Below, in pieces: positions 25,214-33,703 of a stretch of DNA of 36,619 bases. A program made the position numbers and the translations under genes. The notes beneath the pieces are model-generated. The model did not search any database and was not told the origin of the DNA. It saw only the letters and a program-made list of their open reading frames with translations. Each line of letters starts with the position of its first letter. Position 1 is the first letter of the stretch. The stretch comes from Bacteroidia bacterium (GTDB taxonomy: Bacteria; Bacteroidota; Bacteroidia; Bacteroidales; UBA932). The stretch is from NCBI GenBank assembly GCA_021153285.1, contig JAGKTT010000022.1, positions 1 to 36,619 on the forward strand, read 5' to 3'.

Positions 25214-26344
25214 TCAAATATTCACAATTTTTCCGGCAAATAATATATCCTTAGCTTCCATATCAGCTATGACAAATATGAAAGGACGGTCCACTGTCAT
25301 TTTCACCACCGGGCGAACCGAAGTCAGACGAACCTGGGCACTTGTCACGGCAGCGGCTTCCGTTCCTTTTTCGGTCACATCGATATAACACTTCTGCTTG
25401 AAGACATCCACACAGAGAGGTCCGGAGACTGAAATGCCGCTGAAATCCGCAGCAGAAGTAAAGGCAGTCTTCACTCCCATCCTTTGGAGTGTCTTATTAA
25501 GCACCAGAGATGTCTCGTTTTTGAACTTCGGCATATTCAGGACCACATCCTTAGGTTCAAGAAGAGACATCGCCGTCTTATATTGATTTTCTCCTATATA
25601 AGGGATGAGGGCATCCGGAGACATTCCGGCAGGAGGCAGAACCACATACATTGCATATTTTTCCCCAGCATACGGAATCTCGATCATCCTGGCTCCCTGA
25701 TATTCAGCATAATTGAACATCGCCCTGCGAGTCATCATCGGCACATTCGAATCTCCGTCTGATCCGTGAAAGACAGATTCACCGGTGGCGTCCGGATCAA
25801 AGGCCTCAGCCCAAGGAGCATTGAAATACAAGGCATTGACAAGCACCATCACCATATCTGGAGTGATACGGTCGATTATGTCGGTAATCTTTCCCGAGGT
25901 CTGCTCTGCACACCAGTCGTTTATTACTCTGACTGCAGAAGGAGAACTGAAATTCTGAGTATCTATAAATGCTCCAAAATAGTTTTCCAGATGGCTTACA
26001 TAACGGTTCCTGACACTGAAATTGTCACTGATCCAGACAGCATTGGATGATTCCAGCACGATATTTTTTCCTCCGTCAAGTTCATCCTTGGCAAATGTAG
26101 CCCCATTCAGGGCATTATCCAGTTCGACTTTTGTCTCGCCCTGCGCACCATACTCCAACATCTCCAGCACAGTTCCGGCACTGTAGGGGGAAACCACAAT
26201 ATTCTCTTGCGGCGATGTCACAGCATTGACATTTCTGAAAAAAGACAGGGCAAATCCCGTACGGGAGCCTTCTGAAGGAGTTACATCTGGTTCACCGCAA
26301 GCCACCATTGAAGCCAAAACTGCCATAATAATGATTCTTTTCAT
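25214..26344 (-). CDS. Serpin (serine protease inhibitor), lipoprotein
   Basis: The 376-residue protein is a full-length serpin with a lipobox (SMVAC, Cys about residue 15), so it should be anchored in a membrane, possibly at the surface. It has the family landmarks VVSPYSAGTVLEML, VLVNALYFNAPWAEAF and DRPFIFVIADMEAKDILFAGKI. The reactive loop begins EKGTEAAAVTS; small residues at this hinge are the mark of inhibitory serpins. The bait region reads AQVRLTSVRP; the P1 residue is uncertain (Thr, Val or Arg). Gut and oral bacteria use such proteins against host or competitor proteases. The ATG at 26344 (MKRIIIMAV) is the true start. It lies between ampG and namZ in one operon. Confidence 0.92.
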   Translation of the reverse strand: MKRIIIMAVLASMVACGEPDVTPSEGSRTGFALSFFRNVNAVTSPQENIVVSPYSAGTVLEMLEYGAQGETKVELDNALNGATFAKDELDGGKNIVLESSNAVWISDNFSVRNRYVSHLENYFGAFIDTQNFSSPSAVRVINDWCAEQTSGKITDIIDRITPDMVMVLVNALYFNAPWAEAFDPDATGESVFHGSDGDSNVPMMTRRAMFNYAEYQGARMIEIPYAGEKYAMYVVLPPAGMSPDALIPYIGENQYKTAMSLLEPKDVVLNMPKFKNETSLVLNKTLQRMGVKTAFTSAADFSGISVSGPLCVDVFKQKCYIDVTEKGTEAAAVTSAQVRLTSVRPVVKMTVDRPFIFVIADMEAKDILFAGKIVNI

Positions 26345-26355
26345 TTTTCTTCGCT

Positions 26356-27666
26356 TTATTTTCTGCCATATTCCGGATCCACCTTCGTCTTCACCATCAT
26401 CGTCACGCAGACTGTCACAAGGCAGCATACCATAACAAAAATAAAGAAGTCAGTATAGCCAAGACTCTCCTGAATGTATCCGGCTACCATTCCCGGGAGC
26501 ATCATACTCAAGGCCATAAATGCAGTGCAGAGCGAATAATGTGCCGTCTTGAATTCTCCTTCGGAGAAGTATATCAGGTACAGCATATAAGCTGTAAATC
26601 CAAATCCGTATCCAAACTGGTCAAGGGCTACGCAAGCGCTTGTCAGCCAAAGACTCTGAGGCTGGAACGCAGCAAGAAACACGAAAGAAAGGCAAGGAAG
26701 GGTAAGAGCCGTTGCCATCGGCCATAGGGATTTTTTCAGTCCCCACCTTGATGCTGCGATGCCTCCGAGAATGCCACCGACAGTCAACGCTGCCACTCCT
26801 ATTGTACCGTATATCCACCCTACAGTCTCGGTAGCGAGACCAAGGCCCCCTTCCGATACAGGATCCAGCAGGAAAGGATTCATCATCTTCACAAGGAATG
26901 CCTCCGGGAGTCGGTACAGCAGCATAAACAGGATCGAGATCCAGATATATCTCTTACAGAAGAAAGTAGCGAATGTCCTTCCGAACTCGACGATTATATC
27001 CTTGACTGTCTGTCCCTTTTCACGAAGGGCATCCGATTCTGGCTTCGGAAGGCTGAAAGTATGCCACAGAGTTGCTGCCGAGAAGATTACAGCACTGATA
27101 AGCAAGGTAATTGACCAAGCCTGAGGGATATCTTCGGTCTTTCGTTCCAGAATTCCGGCAATCACTACCAGCACTCCCTGTCCGAATATCGAAGCCAGAC
27201 GGTAGAAAGTACTGCGTATACCGACAAAGACGGACTGTTCCTTCGGTTTGAGAGCCAGCATATAGAATCCGTCAGCCGCAATATCGTGAGTCGCAGAAGC
27301 AAATGCAGTGATCCAGAAAAGGACCAATGTCAGTTTGAAGAGTGATACGGAAGTTCCACCGGCAGCTATGACATCAGCAGACGGATGAGGCAGGCTGAAA
27401 GCCAATAGGGCAAATGCGGCAGACATAATTACCTGCATTGCCAATATCCACCAACGTTTGGTCTTGATAATATCCACAAACGGACTCCACAGGGGCTTGA
27501 TCACCCACGGGAGGTACAGCATACTTGTGTATAATGCCATTTCGCCTTTGGACATACCCATATTGTTGAACATTATCACAGAGATATTGTTCACTATGAA
27601 ATATGGAAGTCCTTCCGCGAAATACAGGGTTGGTATCCACCACCAGGGATTCATATTGCTTTTCAT
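26356..27666 (-). CDS. AmpG-like muropeptide permease (major facilitator superfamily)
   Basis: The 436-residue protein has about 12 membrane segments with the AmpG-type N terminus (WWWIPTLYFAEGLPYFIVNNISVIMF), LYLPWVIKPLWSPFVD in the first loop, and ASATHDIAADGF in segment 4. AmpG imports anhydro-muropeptides (GlcNAc-anhydroMurNAc peptides) into the cytoplasm. Its ATG overlaps the stop of the SpoIID-fusion gene (ATGA), so the two are translationally coupled. The serpin gene follows 11 bases after its stop. A different wall-derived sugar as substrate cannot be excluded. Confidence 0.88.
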   Translation of the reverse strand: MKSNMNPWWWIPTLYFAEGLPYFIVNNISVIMFNNMGMSKGEMALYTSMLYLPWVIKPLWSPFVDIIKTKRWWILAMQVIMSAAFALLAFSLPHPSADVIAAGGTSVSLFKLTLVLFWITAFASATHDIAADGFYMLALKPKEQSVFVGIRSTFYRLASIFGQGVLVVIAGILERKTEDIPQAWSITLLISAVIFSAATLWHTFSLPKPESDALREKGQTVKDIIVEFGRTFATFFCKRYIWISILFMLLYRLPEAFLVKMMNPFLLDPVSEGGLGLATETVGWIYGTIGVAALTVGGILGGIAASRWGLKKSLWPMATALTLPCLSFVFLAAFQPQSLWLTSACVALDQFGYGFGFTAYMLYLIYFSEGEFKTAHYSLCTAFMALSMMLPGMVAGYIQESLGYTDFFIFVMVCCLVTVCVTMMVKTKVDPEYGRK

Positions 27667-29915
27667 TGTAAAATCGAGTTAGGATAATAATGTTCCAGAA
27701 TCTGTCTGTAGGAATATCCTTGCGAAGCCATTACAGCGGCTCCGATCTGGCATAAGCCCACCCCGTGGCCCCAGCCTAAGCCTTTGAGAATCACTTTATC
27801 TGTAGTCATTTCCACCTCAAAGGCCGAACTCTTCAGGTGACTTTCCGAAAGAATCCTTCTGATTTCCAGTTCCTTGCCGACAATCATCGTCTTTTCCGAG
27901 CCTGTTATCCTGAGTTTCCATATTCTTCCCGACTCCCCTCTCTCAAGCGGCTCCATTGAAATCAATTCACCTATGCGCACTCCGCTTTTTCTTTCAATAA
28001 GTTCTGCAAGATACGTTTTGTCATACTCTGTAGTCCAGCGATAGAAGTCCGTCGTCTCCTGATCATAATTATTCAGGACCTGGGAGAGGATTTCCTTGTC
28101 GTCCGTATCACAGAAGCATTTCTCCCCCTCCTGATGGCCCGGAGCATCCGGCAACGGCAGAAGATAATCATAATCCTTATCATCCCAGCAGGTGCTGAAA
28201 CGTTCCATCTTACCTCCGCAACATTTGGAGAAACGTGCATCGCATAGTTCGCCTTCATAGGTCAGGACCTGGCCCCAGGTACTGTCAATGACCTTCCTGA
28301 CAGTCTTACCTGTAGCACGGGTCAGTCCCTGATATCTCTGGCAATGGTCATCTGCACAGACATCGAAAAACTTATGATCCTCGTGGTCGTACCATCTGAT
28401 ACAAGTATATTCCTCACCCTCCTGCTCTTTAGCGCAGTCACAGTGTCCAGCCATTTCCAGATGAGTCACTAGGGACGGAAGGCCTGTAATGCCCGGTGGG
28501 ACAATGATCCTCCTTTCATTCCTCGAAGATGTGACCTGAGCCATCAGCCAGGAACGGGAAATGACTGCGTGAGCCTTCAGGAACTCTTCCGACGCTGAAG
28601 AATTCATTTCAGAAGATATGACGCTGAGCAGGTAATCTTCCACACCGACCACATTGACTGCCGTAAGCTTGTCTTTATTCACGATTATCTTCAGAGCACC
28701 TGCAAATTTCTGATCTTCCTTCCTTTCCCAGTGGAAATCCACTCCGATAGTCACTCCATACAGGACAAATGAAGGTTCAGCAAACATTGTGGAAGGCGTC
28801 CGCGAATCAAAAAAGAGCTCATCATACAAAGCTCCGTCATACTCGATCTTGCCCTCCTTCAGTGTAGCCTTTCTCGGTCCCGCTCCGTCGGAAATTATCT
28901 CAAACTCTATCTCTTCACCAGACATTATACCCACTTCGACCTTTGGCTGGGTACGGGTCAGACGATCTATTATGGCAGTTTCCTCGGCCTTGGTTACAGA
29001 TACTTCCGCAAGCATTTCCGACAGGAGTACCGTTGTCAGTTTTTCATATTCCGCCTCAACAGGCACAATGAACACTCCTCCCATATCAGCACACCCTGGA
29101 CTCATAGTCAGGTGATCCGGACCATCGCTGAAATAATGATGCGAACGATGGCGGCTACGGAAGATGACAATCGAGCAGAATTCTCCGTCACGATAAAAGG
29201 TAAAGAGATTGAACATCGGTTCGCTTTCACCTTCAGGAATCTCAGCACAATCAAGCAGACGATAGAAAAGCTTAGCCATAGACTTTGAGGTCTCAGCCCT
29301 AAGGACAAAGACTCCCGTCGTAAACTTCTGATAATGGAACAGTTCCGCATCTTGAAGCGAAGTGACATACTTCAATGTACAGTCTTTATCGGTCTGACAT
29401 AAAAGTGCATCCACATCGCATTCCAGAGGGATTTTGTGGCGTGGAGCAGCCTGGAAATGATGATGATCCGGAGCTGAAGCGCCACTTCGGGGACCATTAT
29501 AGAAGAATGTGAATCCGCTATACTTTCTCGCAAGATCCAGCATATCCACATAACGCTGCACAATGCTCTGGTCTGTATGCCTGGCTGCGGCTACCACAAG
29601 ATGATCCGGAAAAATAGGATATGGATTGACCAGAATGTGATATTTCTTATTCTTGCGTCCTTCGAATTTCAGCATTATCTGCTCCGGCGGACGATTGTCC
29701 CTGCAGAGAAAGCACTTTCTTCGGGCAATATCATCCTTGTTCAGTTTAGCTGCCGAAGACACTATTCGGGCCGGATTGAACTGAAGCTTGACCTTCAGCC
29801 CACCGGCATCCATTTCACGCACCTTGACATTCTTCAATGCCCTGAAATTGTCGCAGGCCAACGGCCAGCGGGAAAGCTGGTCACCGACGAACTTATATAT
29901 TGTCTTGTTATGCAT
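27663..29915 (-). CDS. DUF4922 (GalT/HIT-like) - SpoIID fusion protein
   Basis: The 750-residue protein joins two domains. The N-terminal DUF4922 part (about 1-330) has a CFLC pair (68-71) and GPRSGASAPDHHHFQAAP (141-158), the pattern of GalT / ATP adenylyltransferase active sites, so it may transfer or phosphorolyse nucleotides. The C-terminal part (about 400-750) is a SpoIID domain: VEDYLLSVISSEM, LKAHAVISRSWL, and the end GWGHGVGLCQIGAAVMA ... ILEHYYP. In Bacillus, SpoIID is a lytic transglycosylase acting on peptide-free glycan strands. There is no signal peptide or membrane segment, which puts both domains in the cytosol, next to a muropeptide importer. It overlaps the GT gene by 8 bases and ampG by 4. 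Confidence 0.85.
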   Translation of the reverse strand: MHNKTIYKFVGDQLSRWPLACDNFRALKNVKVREMDAGGLKVKLQFNPARIVSSAAKLNKDDIARRKCFLCRDNRPPEQIMLKFEGRKNKKYHILVNPYPIFPDHLVVAAARHTDQSIVQRYVDMLDLARKYSGFTFFYNGPRSGASAPDHHHFQAAPRHKIPLECDVDALLCQTDKDCTLKYVTSLQDAELFHYQKFTTGVFVLRAETSKSMAKLFYRLLDCAEIPEGESEPMFNLFTFYRDGEFCSIVIFRSRHRSHHYFSDGPDHLTMSPGCADMGGVFIVPVEAEYEKLTTVLLSEMLAEVSVTKAEETAIIDRLTRTQPKVEVGIMSGEEIEFEIISDGAGPRKATLKEGKIEYDGALYDELFFDSRTPSTMFAEPSFVLYGVTIGVDFHWERKEDQKFAGALKIIVNKDKLTAVNVVGVEDYLLSVISSEMNSSASEEFLKAHAVISRSWLMAQVTSSRNERRIIVPPGITGLPSLVTHLEMAGHCDCAKEQEGEEYTCIRWYDHEDHKFFDVCADDHCQRYQGLTRATGKTVRKVIDSTWGQVLTYEGELCDARFSKCCGGKMERFSTCWDDKDYDYLLPLPDAPGHQEGEKCFCDTDDKEILSQVLNNYDQETTDFYRWTTEYDKTYLAELIERKSGVRIGELISMEPLERGESGRIWKLRITGSEKTMIVGKELEIRRILSESHLKSSAFEVEMTTDKVILKGLGWGHGVGLCQIGAAVMASQGYSYRQILEHYYPNSILQ

Positions 29916-31347
29916 TTCTGTTCATTCTTATTCTTGCCTCAAGCTCCCAGGTACGGATGCGGTCCTTATATAGATTATTCGCATTGACCTTGTCTATATC
30001 AAGGGCTGCATCTGAATTTCCGTCCCATCTTCGACAGCAGTAAAGCACATCGTAGATGCGTCCGATACGGTATTCGCGACTGATTCTCAGTCCGAGAGCA
30101 TAGTCCTCGCCATAGCTTGTATTAGGGAGATTGATGGTACGCAGAAGCGGAGTCCAGAAAGCCCTCGGCGCACCCAAGCCATTAATCCTCAACGCATTAT
30201 TACGACCATTATCTTCCGTCCACTCCTTGTGGTCAATGACTCCCGGAGGTATAGGATTCATCTGGAAGTCTGTCATCTGATAGGTGCCCACCACCATCGC
30301 GCATTTCTGTTCGCTGAAAGCATCCACGATCTTCTGAAGGGTATCCGGACCGCTGTAGACATCATCACTGTCGAGCTGGACAGCGTATTCTCCACAGAGT
30401 TCGTGGTGAACTGCCAGATTCCAGCATCCGCCGATTCCCAGATCGTGTCTTGCGGGGACAAGATGCACGAGATCGGGATTTGCGGCAGCTATTTCCTCAA
30501 GAATACCGGTAGTGCCGTCCGTAGAATGATTATCTACCACAATGACATTGTAAGGGAAATCGGTCTTCTGGGACAATGCACTTGCGACAGCGTCCTTCAC
30601 TGTACGGATTCTGTTGAATACAGGTATTACCACCGATGCCTTGACATTGAAATCCACCCTCTCGAATCCATTGATATCAGGATCCTTGAACTTCGGCTCC
30701 AGCCAGGCTCCTATACGCTTCAGATGAGCCGTGCACACCTTTTCCATTTCGATCTGTACATCCCTGTTCTTAGGATCGACATAATCGAAAAGCTTTTCGC
30801 CGGACTTGCGGTTATCAGTCTCGATCTCAGTATACAGAAACTCACTGATATGTACGATATTCTTCATCCTGAGCCTCAAGTCATAAAGGGCGCCGAACTC
30901 ATAATCGGTCTCCATAGCCCTTACAGCCCTCTTGAAGGAACTGCTGCGGAAGACCAGGACACTTCCGAAATCAAAGTCATCCCGCAGTGCTCCTTTCTGA
31001 CAGGCGATGAGCGGATGCCTTTTCCTTAGTGCGGCCCCATCTTCCCCGGTAACCAGTTCGTAATGATCTGCATAAAGCATATCAGCTCCCGTATCCTCAG
31101 CAATCGCAAGTATACGGTCCAGAGCGAACATACCCATCTCAAGCGGGTGGTCCTTGGTATATAAAAGAATGAATTTCTCCGAAACAGCCTCAGCGATGCT
31201 CCTGAGGGTATCAGTAGTCCTTAAGGAGACTCCGGACAGAATAGTAACACCTGTGAATGCCGAACTGCGGCTGAAAGACTCCACCGTCACTGAAATATCC
31301 TCTCCGGACATAGACGGAACAAAACATTCGATATTGGACATAGTCAT
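29908..31347 (-). CDS. Glycosyltransferase with a C-terminal GT2 domain
   Basis: The protein of about 479 residues has a GT-A fold in the C-terminal half (about 235-440): ASVVIPVFNR, IVVDNHSTDGT, the metal-binding QLDSDDVY, and GEDYALGLRI near the end. The N-terminal half looks like a second, degenerate GT2-like unit (AEDTGADMLYADHYEL). No signal peptide or membrane segment is visible, so the enzyme is cytosolic or membrane-peripheral. It is the first gene of the cell-wall scavenging operon and overlaps the SpoIID fusion by 8 bases. Donor and acceptor are unknown. ATGs at 31347 and 31341 are both possible; a GTG at 31353 is less likely. Confidence 0.82.
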   Translation of the reverse strand: MTMSNIECFVPSMSGEDISVTVESFSRSSAFTGVTILSGVSLRTTDTLRSIAEAVSEKFILLYTKDHPLEMGMFALDRILAIAEDTGADMLYADHYELVTGEDGAALRKRHPLIACQKGALRDDFDFGSVLVFRSSSFKRAVRAMETDYEFGALYDLRLRMKNIVHISEFLYTEIETDNRKSGEKLFDYVDPKNRDVQIEMEKVCTAHLKRIGAWLEPKFKDPDINGFERVDFNVKASVVIPVFNRIRTVKDAVASALSQKTDFPYNVIVVDNHSTDGTTGILEEIAAANPDLVHLVPARHDLGIGGCWNLAVHHELCGEYAVQLDSDDVYSGPDTLQKIVDAFSEQKCAMVVGTYQMTDFQMNPIPPGVIDHKEWTEDNGRNNALRINGLGAPRAFWTPLLRTINLPNTSYGEDYALGLRISREYRIGRIYDVLYCCRRWDGNSDAALDIDKVNANNLYKDRIRTWELEARIRMNRNA

Positions 31348-31369
31348 TTTCACTTTTGTATATCAGAGA

Positions 31370-31377
31370 CAAACTTA
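31370..31377 (-). promoter_or_regulatory. Putative -7 box of the cell-wall scavenging operon
   Basis: TAAGTTTG on the minus strand lies 22 bases before the ATG at 31347, directly after the terminator of the upstream operon. No clear TTG is seen at the standard distance. Confidence 0.45.
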
Positions 31378-31380
31378 CAC

Positions 31381-31412
31381 AAAAAAAGTCAGAATGCCGT
31401 CGCATCCTGACT
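31381..31412 (-). terminator. Terminator of the HU-thioesterase-NUDIX operon
   Basis: On the minus strand AGTCAGGATGC and GGCATTCTGACT form a stem with one mismatch, followed by at least seven T residues, 24 bases after the NUDIX stop. Confidence 0.9.
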
Positions 31413-31436
31413 ATAAAATCCTTTTTTACACATCAC

Positions 31437-32024
31437 TTAAAGGAGTGCCAGCAGAGATCTGCGTATCATCTGGAATTCGCTTTCGAAATTAGGCGTGAAT
31501 ATACCCTTTCCGATGGATGCATCAATATCCTCCAATTCCCACCAGCGTCCCTCATCCACCTCATCAAGGTCAGGATGAAGCTCGAACGAACCGACCGCAG
31601 CAAAGATATTGACCATTTCTCTTTCCACCGAAGATTCGAATTCGTACGTCTCGAGATAGATAGGATTGAACTCCGAAAATCCGAGTTCCTCCGAAGCCTC
31701 ACGATATACGGCCTCGAGCAATGTTTCTCCGTACGAAACGTGGCCACCGACTGCCGTATCCCATTTTCCAGGCTGGATATCTTTATGCATCGCCCTTTTC
31801 TGAAGATAAATGCGTGAAAATCTGTCTATTATATGAATATGAATCACTGGATGGAGAGGTTTCGCGCCCCCGTGACAATACTGTCTTACAGACCTTCCGA
31901 CCACCAGACCGTTAGGCTCGACTATAGGAAGCCATTCGCAGGCACGAGCCTTCAATGGTGCTGAATCAACCGTCGGAGCCGGGATAATCGGAGCGATATC
32001 GTATGGGTAGATTAGTTCGATCAT
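31437..32024 (-). CDS. NUDIX hydrolase
   Basis: The 195-residue protein has a perfect Nudix box (GX5EX7REUXEEXGU) at residues 94-116: GGHVSYGE ... REASEELGF. The stretch before it (VIHIHIIDRFSRIYLQKRAMHKDIQPGKWD) resembles isopentenyl-diphosphate isomerase-like Nudix proteins, and an N-terminal extension of about 55 residues precedes the fold. It cleaves or isomerises a nucleoside-diphosphate-type substrate that I cannot name. Its ATG overlaps the thioesterase stop by 4 bases. Confidence 0.9.
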   Translation of the reverse strand: MIELIYPYDIAPIIPAPTVDSAPLKARACEWLPIVEPNGLVVGRSVRQYCHGGAKPLHPVIHIHIIDRFSRIYLQKRAMHKDIQPGKWDTAVGGHVSYGETLLEAVYREASEELGFSEFNPIYLETYEFESSVEREMVNIFAAVGSFELHPDLDEVDEGRWWELEDIDASIGKGIFTPNFESEFQMIRRSLLALL

Positions 32025-32761
32025 AGACTAAAGACGATTTCCACGATAAAGGACTGAGCCTCCGGAAGGCGGCCTTCTATGAAAATATGCAAGCCATCTT
32101 CTCTTTCTTCCGAAATTCTGTAGATAGCGACCTTATCACCGGCCTTGGTCTCGTGATTGAAGTTGATGGTAAATTCCTTCACCGCACGGGTGGAAGCTGT
32201 CTGATAATCCACAGCATCCATCGCCCATTGCATATACATCGCATTATTGGCGTGAGCATTGGTGTCAATATCCGAATATGCCACAATATGCTCCATAACG
32301 AATTCAGGCTCGACTCCCTTTGGCATCACGACCTTATCTGCCGGCACCTCGAGCACATTGTCAGTACACACCGTACCATCTTCCATCAGTTTGGGATCGC
32401 GGACAAGTCTGCGGGTTTCAAGGTTCAATACCAGCCAGGAAGTGGTGGCCTTGACTCTCTCCCGACCTTGAGCATCAGTGAGAAGAAAATCCCTCAGGAA
32501 GAAAAGACGGTTCAATCCTTTATGCCAAGTAGTCAGAGTGATTTCCTCCCTCCATTTCGGAGCATCGATGAACTCGACGTGCACCCGGGACAAAATCCAG
32601 GCTGTATTGGCCTTTATAAGTTCGTCATACCCGAAACCTAAATACACAGCGTGCCTTCCGGCAGCTTCCTGCGCCAGATTCATAAATGACGAAGGCTTAA
32701 GACGCCAGGCGGCATCCGTATCATAACAAGGGAGGGTTACTTTTTCAATATATTTTATCAT
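32021..32761 (-). CDS. Acyl-ACP thioesterase
   Basis: The 246-residue protein has two tandem hotdog folds. The first contains CYDTDAAWRLKPSSFMNLAQEAAGRHA-type sequence and WILSRVHVEF; the second contains YSDIDTNAHANNAMYMQWAMDAV, which holds the Asn/His catalytic pattern of FatA/FatB-like enzymes. It releases fatty acids from acyl carrier protein in the cytoplasm. It overlaps the upstream HU-CCDC81 gene by 4 bases and the NUDIX gene by 4 bases, so the three genes are one coupled operon. Confidence 0.92.
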   Translation of the reverse strand: MIKYIEKVTLPCYDTDAAWRLKPSSFMNLAQEAAGRHAVYLGFGYDELIKANTAWILSRVHVEFIDAPKWREEITLTTWHKGLNRLFFLRDFLLTDAQGRERVKATTSWLVLNLETRRLVRDPKLMEDGTVCTDNVLEVPADKVVMPKGVEPEFVMEHIVAYSDIDTNAHANNAMYMQWAMDAVDYQTASTRAVKEFTINFNHETKAGDKVAIYRISEEREDGLHIFIEGRLPEAQSFIVEIVFSL

Positions 32762-33585
32762 AGTTTATGATTAAGTATTCGAAGTTCCTCTGGAGTGTAT
32801 AGGAATTGGTCGATCCATTCAGGACAGATTCTTCCGACAATGGCATAGGTAACTGTAAGCAAGAGAAGTACGCAGGCAGCTACAAGAAGAATCTTTGGAA
32901 ATAGCTTGCCACGTGATTTCTGTTCCTGTTCCTGTTCCTGTACCTGTTCCGGCTCAGGCTCCCCGACCGGTTCTGATATAGGCTCTTCAGTTGGCTCCGG
33001 CTCCTCGGTCGGCTCCGGATCTGAAACCGGTTCCGGAATGATTTCTGGTTCCGGAATGATTTCTGGTTCCGGCATAGGACTCTGAATGTCTTCCGGTTGC
33101 GGCACTTCTTCAAGAAGAGATCTCAGACCGGCAACAGCTGCAGTTACTTCCTCACGGGTTTCCTGATGGGTCTTCAATGATATAGGTTCAAGGCCGAAGC
33201 CCGCAGGATAAATATCAAGTCCCTCATCTGCTACAAAAAACAGATTATTCTCCTTCGTAGCCCTCAACCTGCCCAGACCTGGGAAAACCACTGTCTTCTT
33301 TGTATGGAGGATCTGCCGCATTTCGGAAATGAAATCCCTGATGATCCTATCGGCCACATCCGGACTCAGCTTATTGGTCTGAGAATAAAAATCAACCAAT
33401 TCGTTTCCTTCGGAAGGATTAGAACGGAAATAAAGACGACGATATGGAGGATTTATGGTATATCCCTTGTCAGAAAATGTAGAAGGCACGACCTCAGCCA
33501 CAAAAGAGCCAAGTCCGGGAAGTACCACCCTGTCATTGTCAAGAATCAGTTCCTTGACCATTTTTGATAAGAGATCGATATCCAT
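32758..33585 (-). CDS. HU-CCDC81 domain membrane protein without a recognisable SPOR domain
   Basis: The 275-residue protein has two HU-CCDC81-type units in the N-terminal half (LILDNDRVVLPGLGSFVAEVV and ILHTKKTVVFPGLGRLRA). Then come a Pro/Glu-rich linker built of short repeats (PEPEIIPEPEII, EPTEEPEPTEEP, EQEQEQ; about residues 165-225), one membrane segment (KILLVAACVLLLLTVTYAIV, about 230-250) and a tail of about 22 residues. Family members usually end in a periplasmic SPOR domain that binds denuded glycan. Here that domain is missing, so the protein is short. The N terminus should be cytosolic. The upstream promoter box is TATCTTTG at 33633-33640. Confidence 0.85.
   Translation of the reverse strand: MDIDLLSKMVKELILDNDRVVLPGLGSFVAEVVPSTFSDKGYTINPPYRRLYFRSNPSEGNELVDFYSQTNKLSPDVADRIIRDFISEMRQILHTKKTVVFPGLGRLRATKENNLFFVADEGLDIYPAGFGLEPISLKTHQETREEVTAAVAGLRSLLEEVPQPEDIQSPMPEPEIIPEPEIIPEPVSDPEPTEEPEPTEEPISEPVGEPEPEQVQEQEQEQKSRGKLFPKILLVAACVLLLLTVTYAIVGRICPEWIDQFLYTPEELRILNHKL
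32921..32950. repeat. Hexanucleotide tandem repeat (TGTTCC x5)
   Basis: Five TGTTCC units, one of them TGTACC, lie in the linker coding region of the HU-CCDC81 gene, where they encode alternating Glu and Gln. Confidence 0.85.
33029..33072. repeat. 18-bp tandem repeat in the linker coding region
   Basis: GGTTCCGGAATGATTTCT occurs twice in direct succession, followed by a third partial unit (GGTTCCGG). It encodes the PEPEII repeat. Confidence 0.88.
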
Positions 33586-33632
33586 AAAACCTATGTTTAA
33601 GGCAAAATGCCGTTTATATCATAAAAACGATG

Positions 33633-33640
33633 CAAAGATA
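33633..33640 (-). promoter_or_regulatory. Putative -7 box of the HU-CCDC81 operon
   Basis: TATCTTTG on the minus strand lies 48 bases before the ATG. It is preceded by a T-rich stretch but no well-spaced TTG. The leader contains a small GGCA/TGCC hairpin (33601-33611). Confidence 0.5.
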
Positions 33641-33670
33641 CGATTTTTTCAAAAAAAATTGCGAAAAAGG

Positions 33671-33700
33671 TTGGAGGTAAAGAAAAAATGTCTACCTTTG
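33671..33700 (+). promoter_or_regulatory. Bacteroidota-type promoter of the second candidate small RNA
   Basis: TTG (33671-33673), a 19-base spacer and TACCTTTG (33693-33700). It is divergent from the HU-CCDC81 operon. The only thing downstream on this strand is a terminator. Confidence 0.6.
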
Positions 33701-33703
33701 CAT

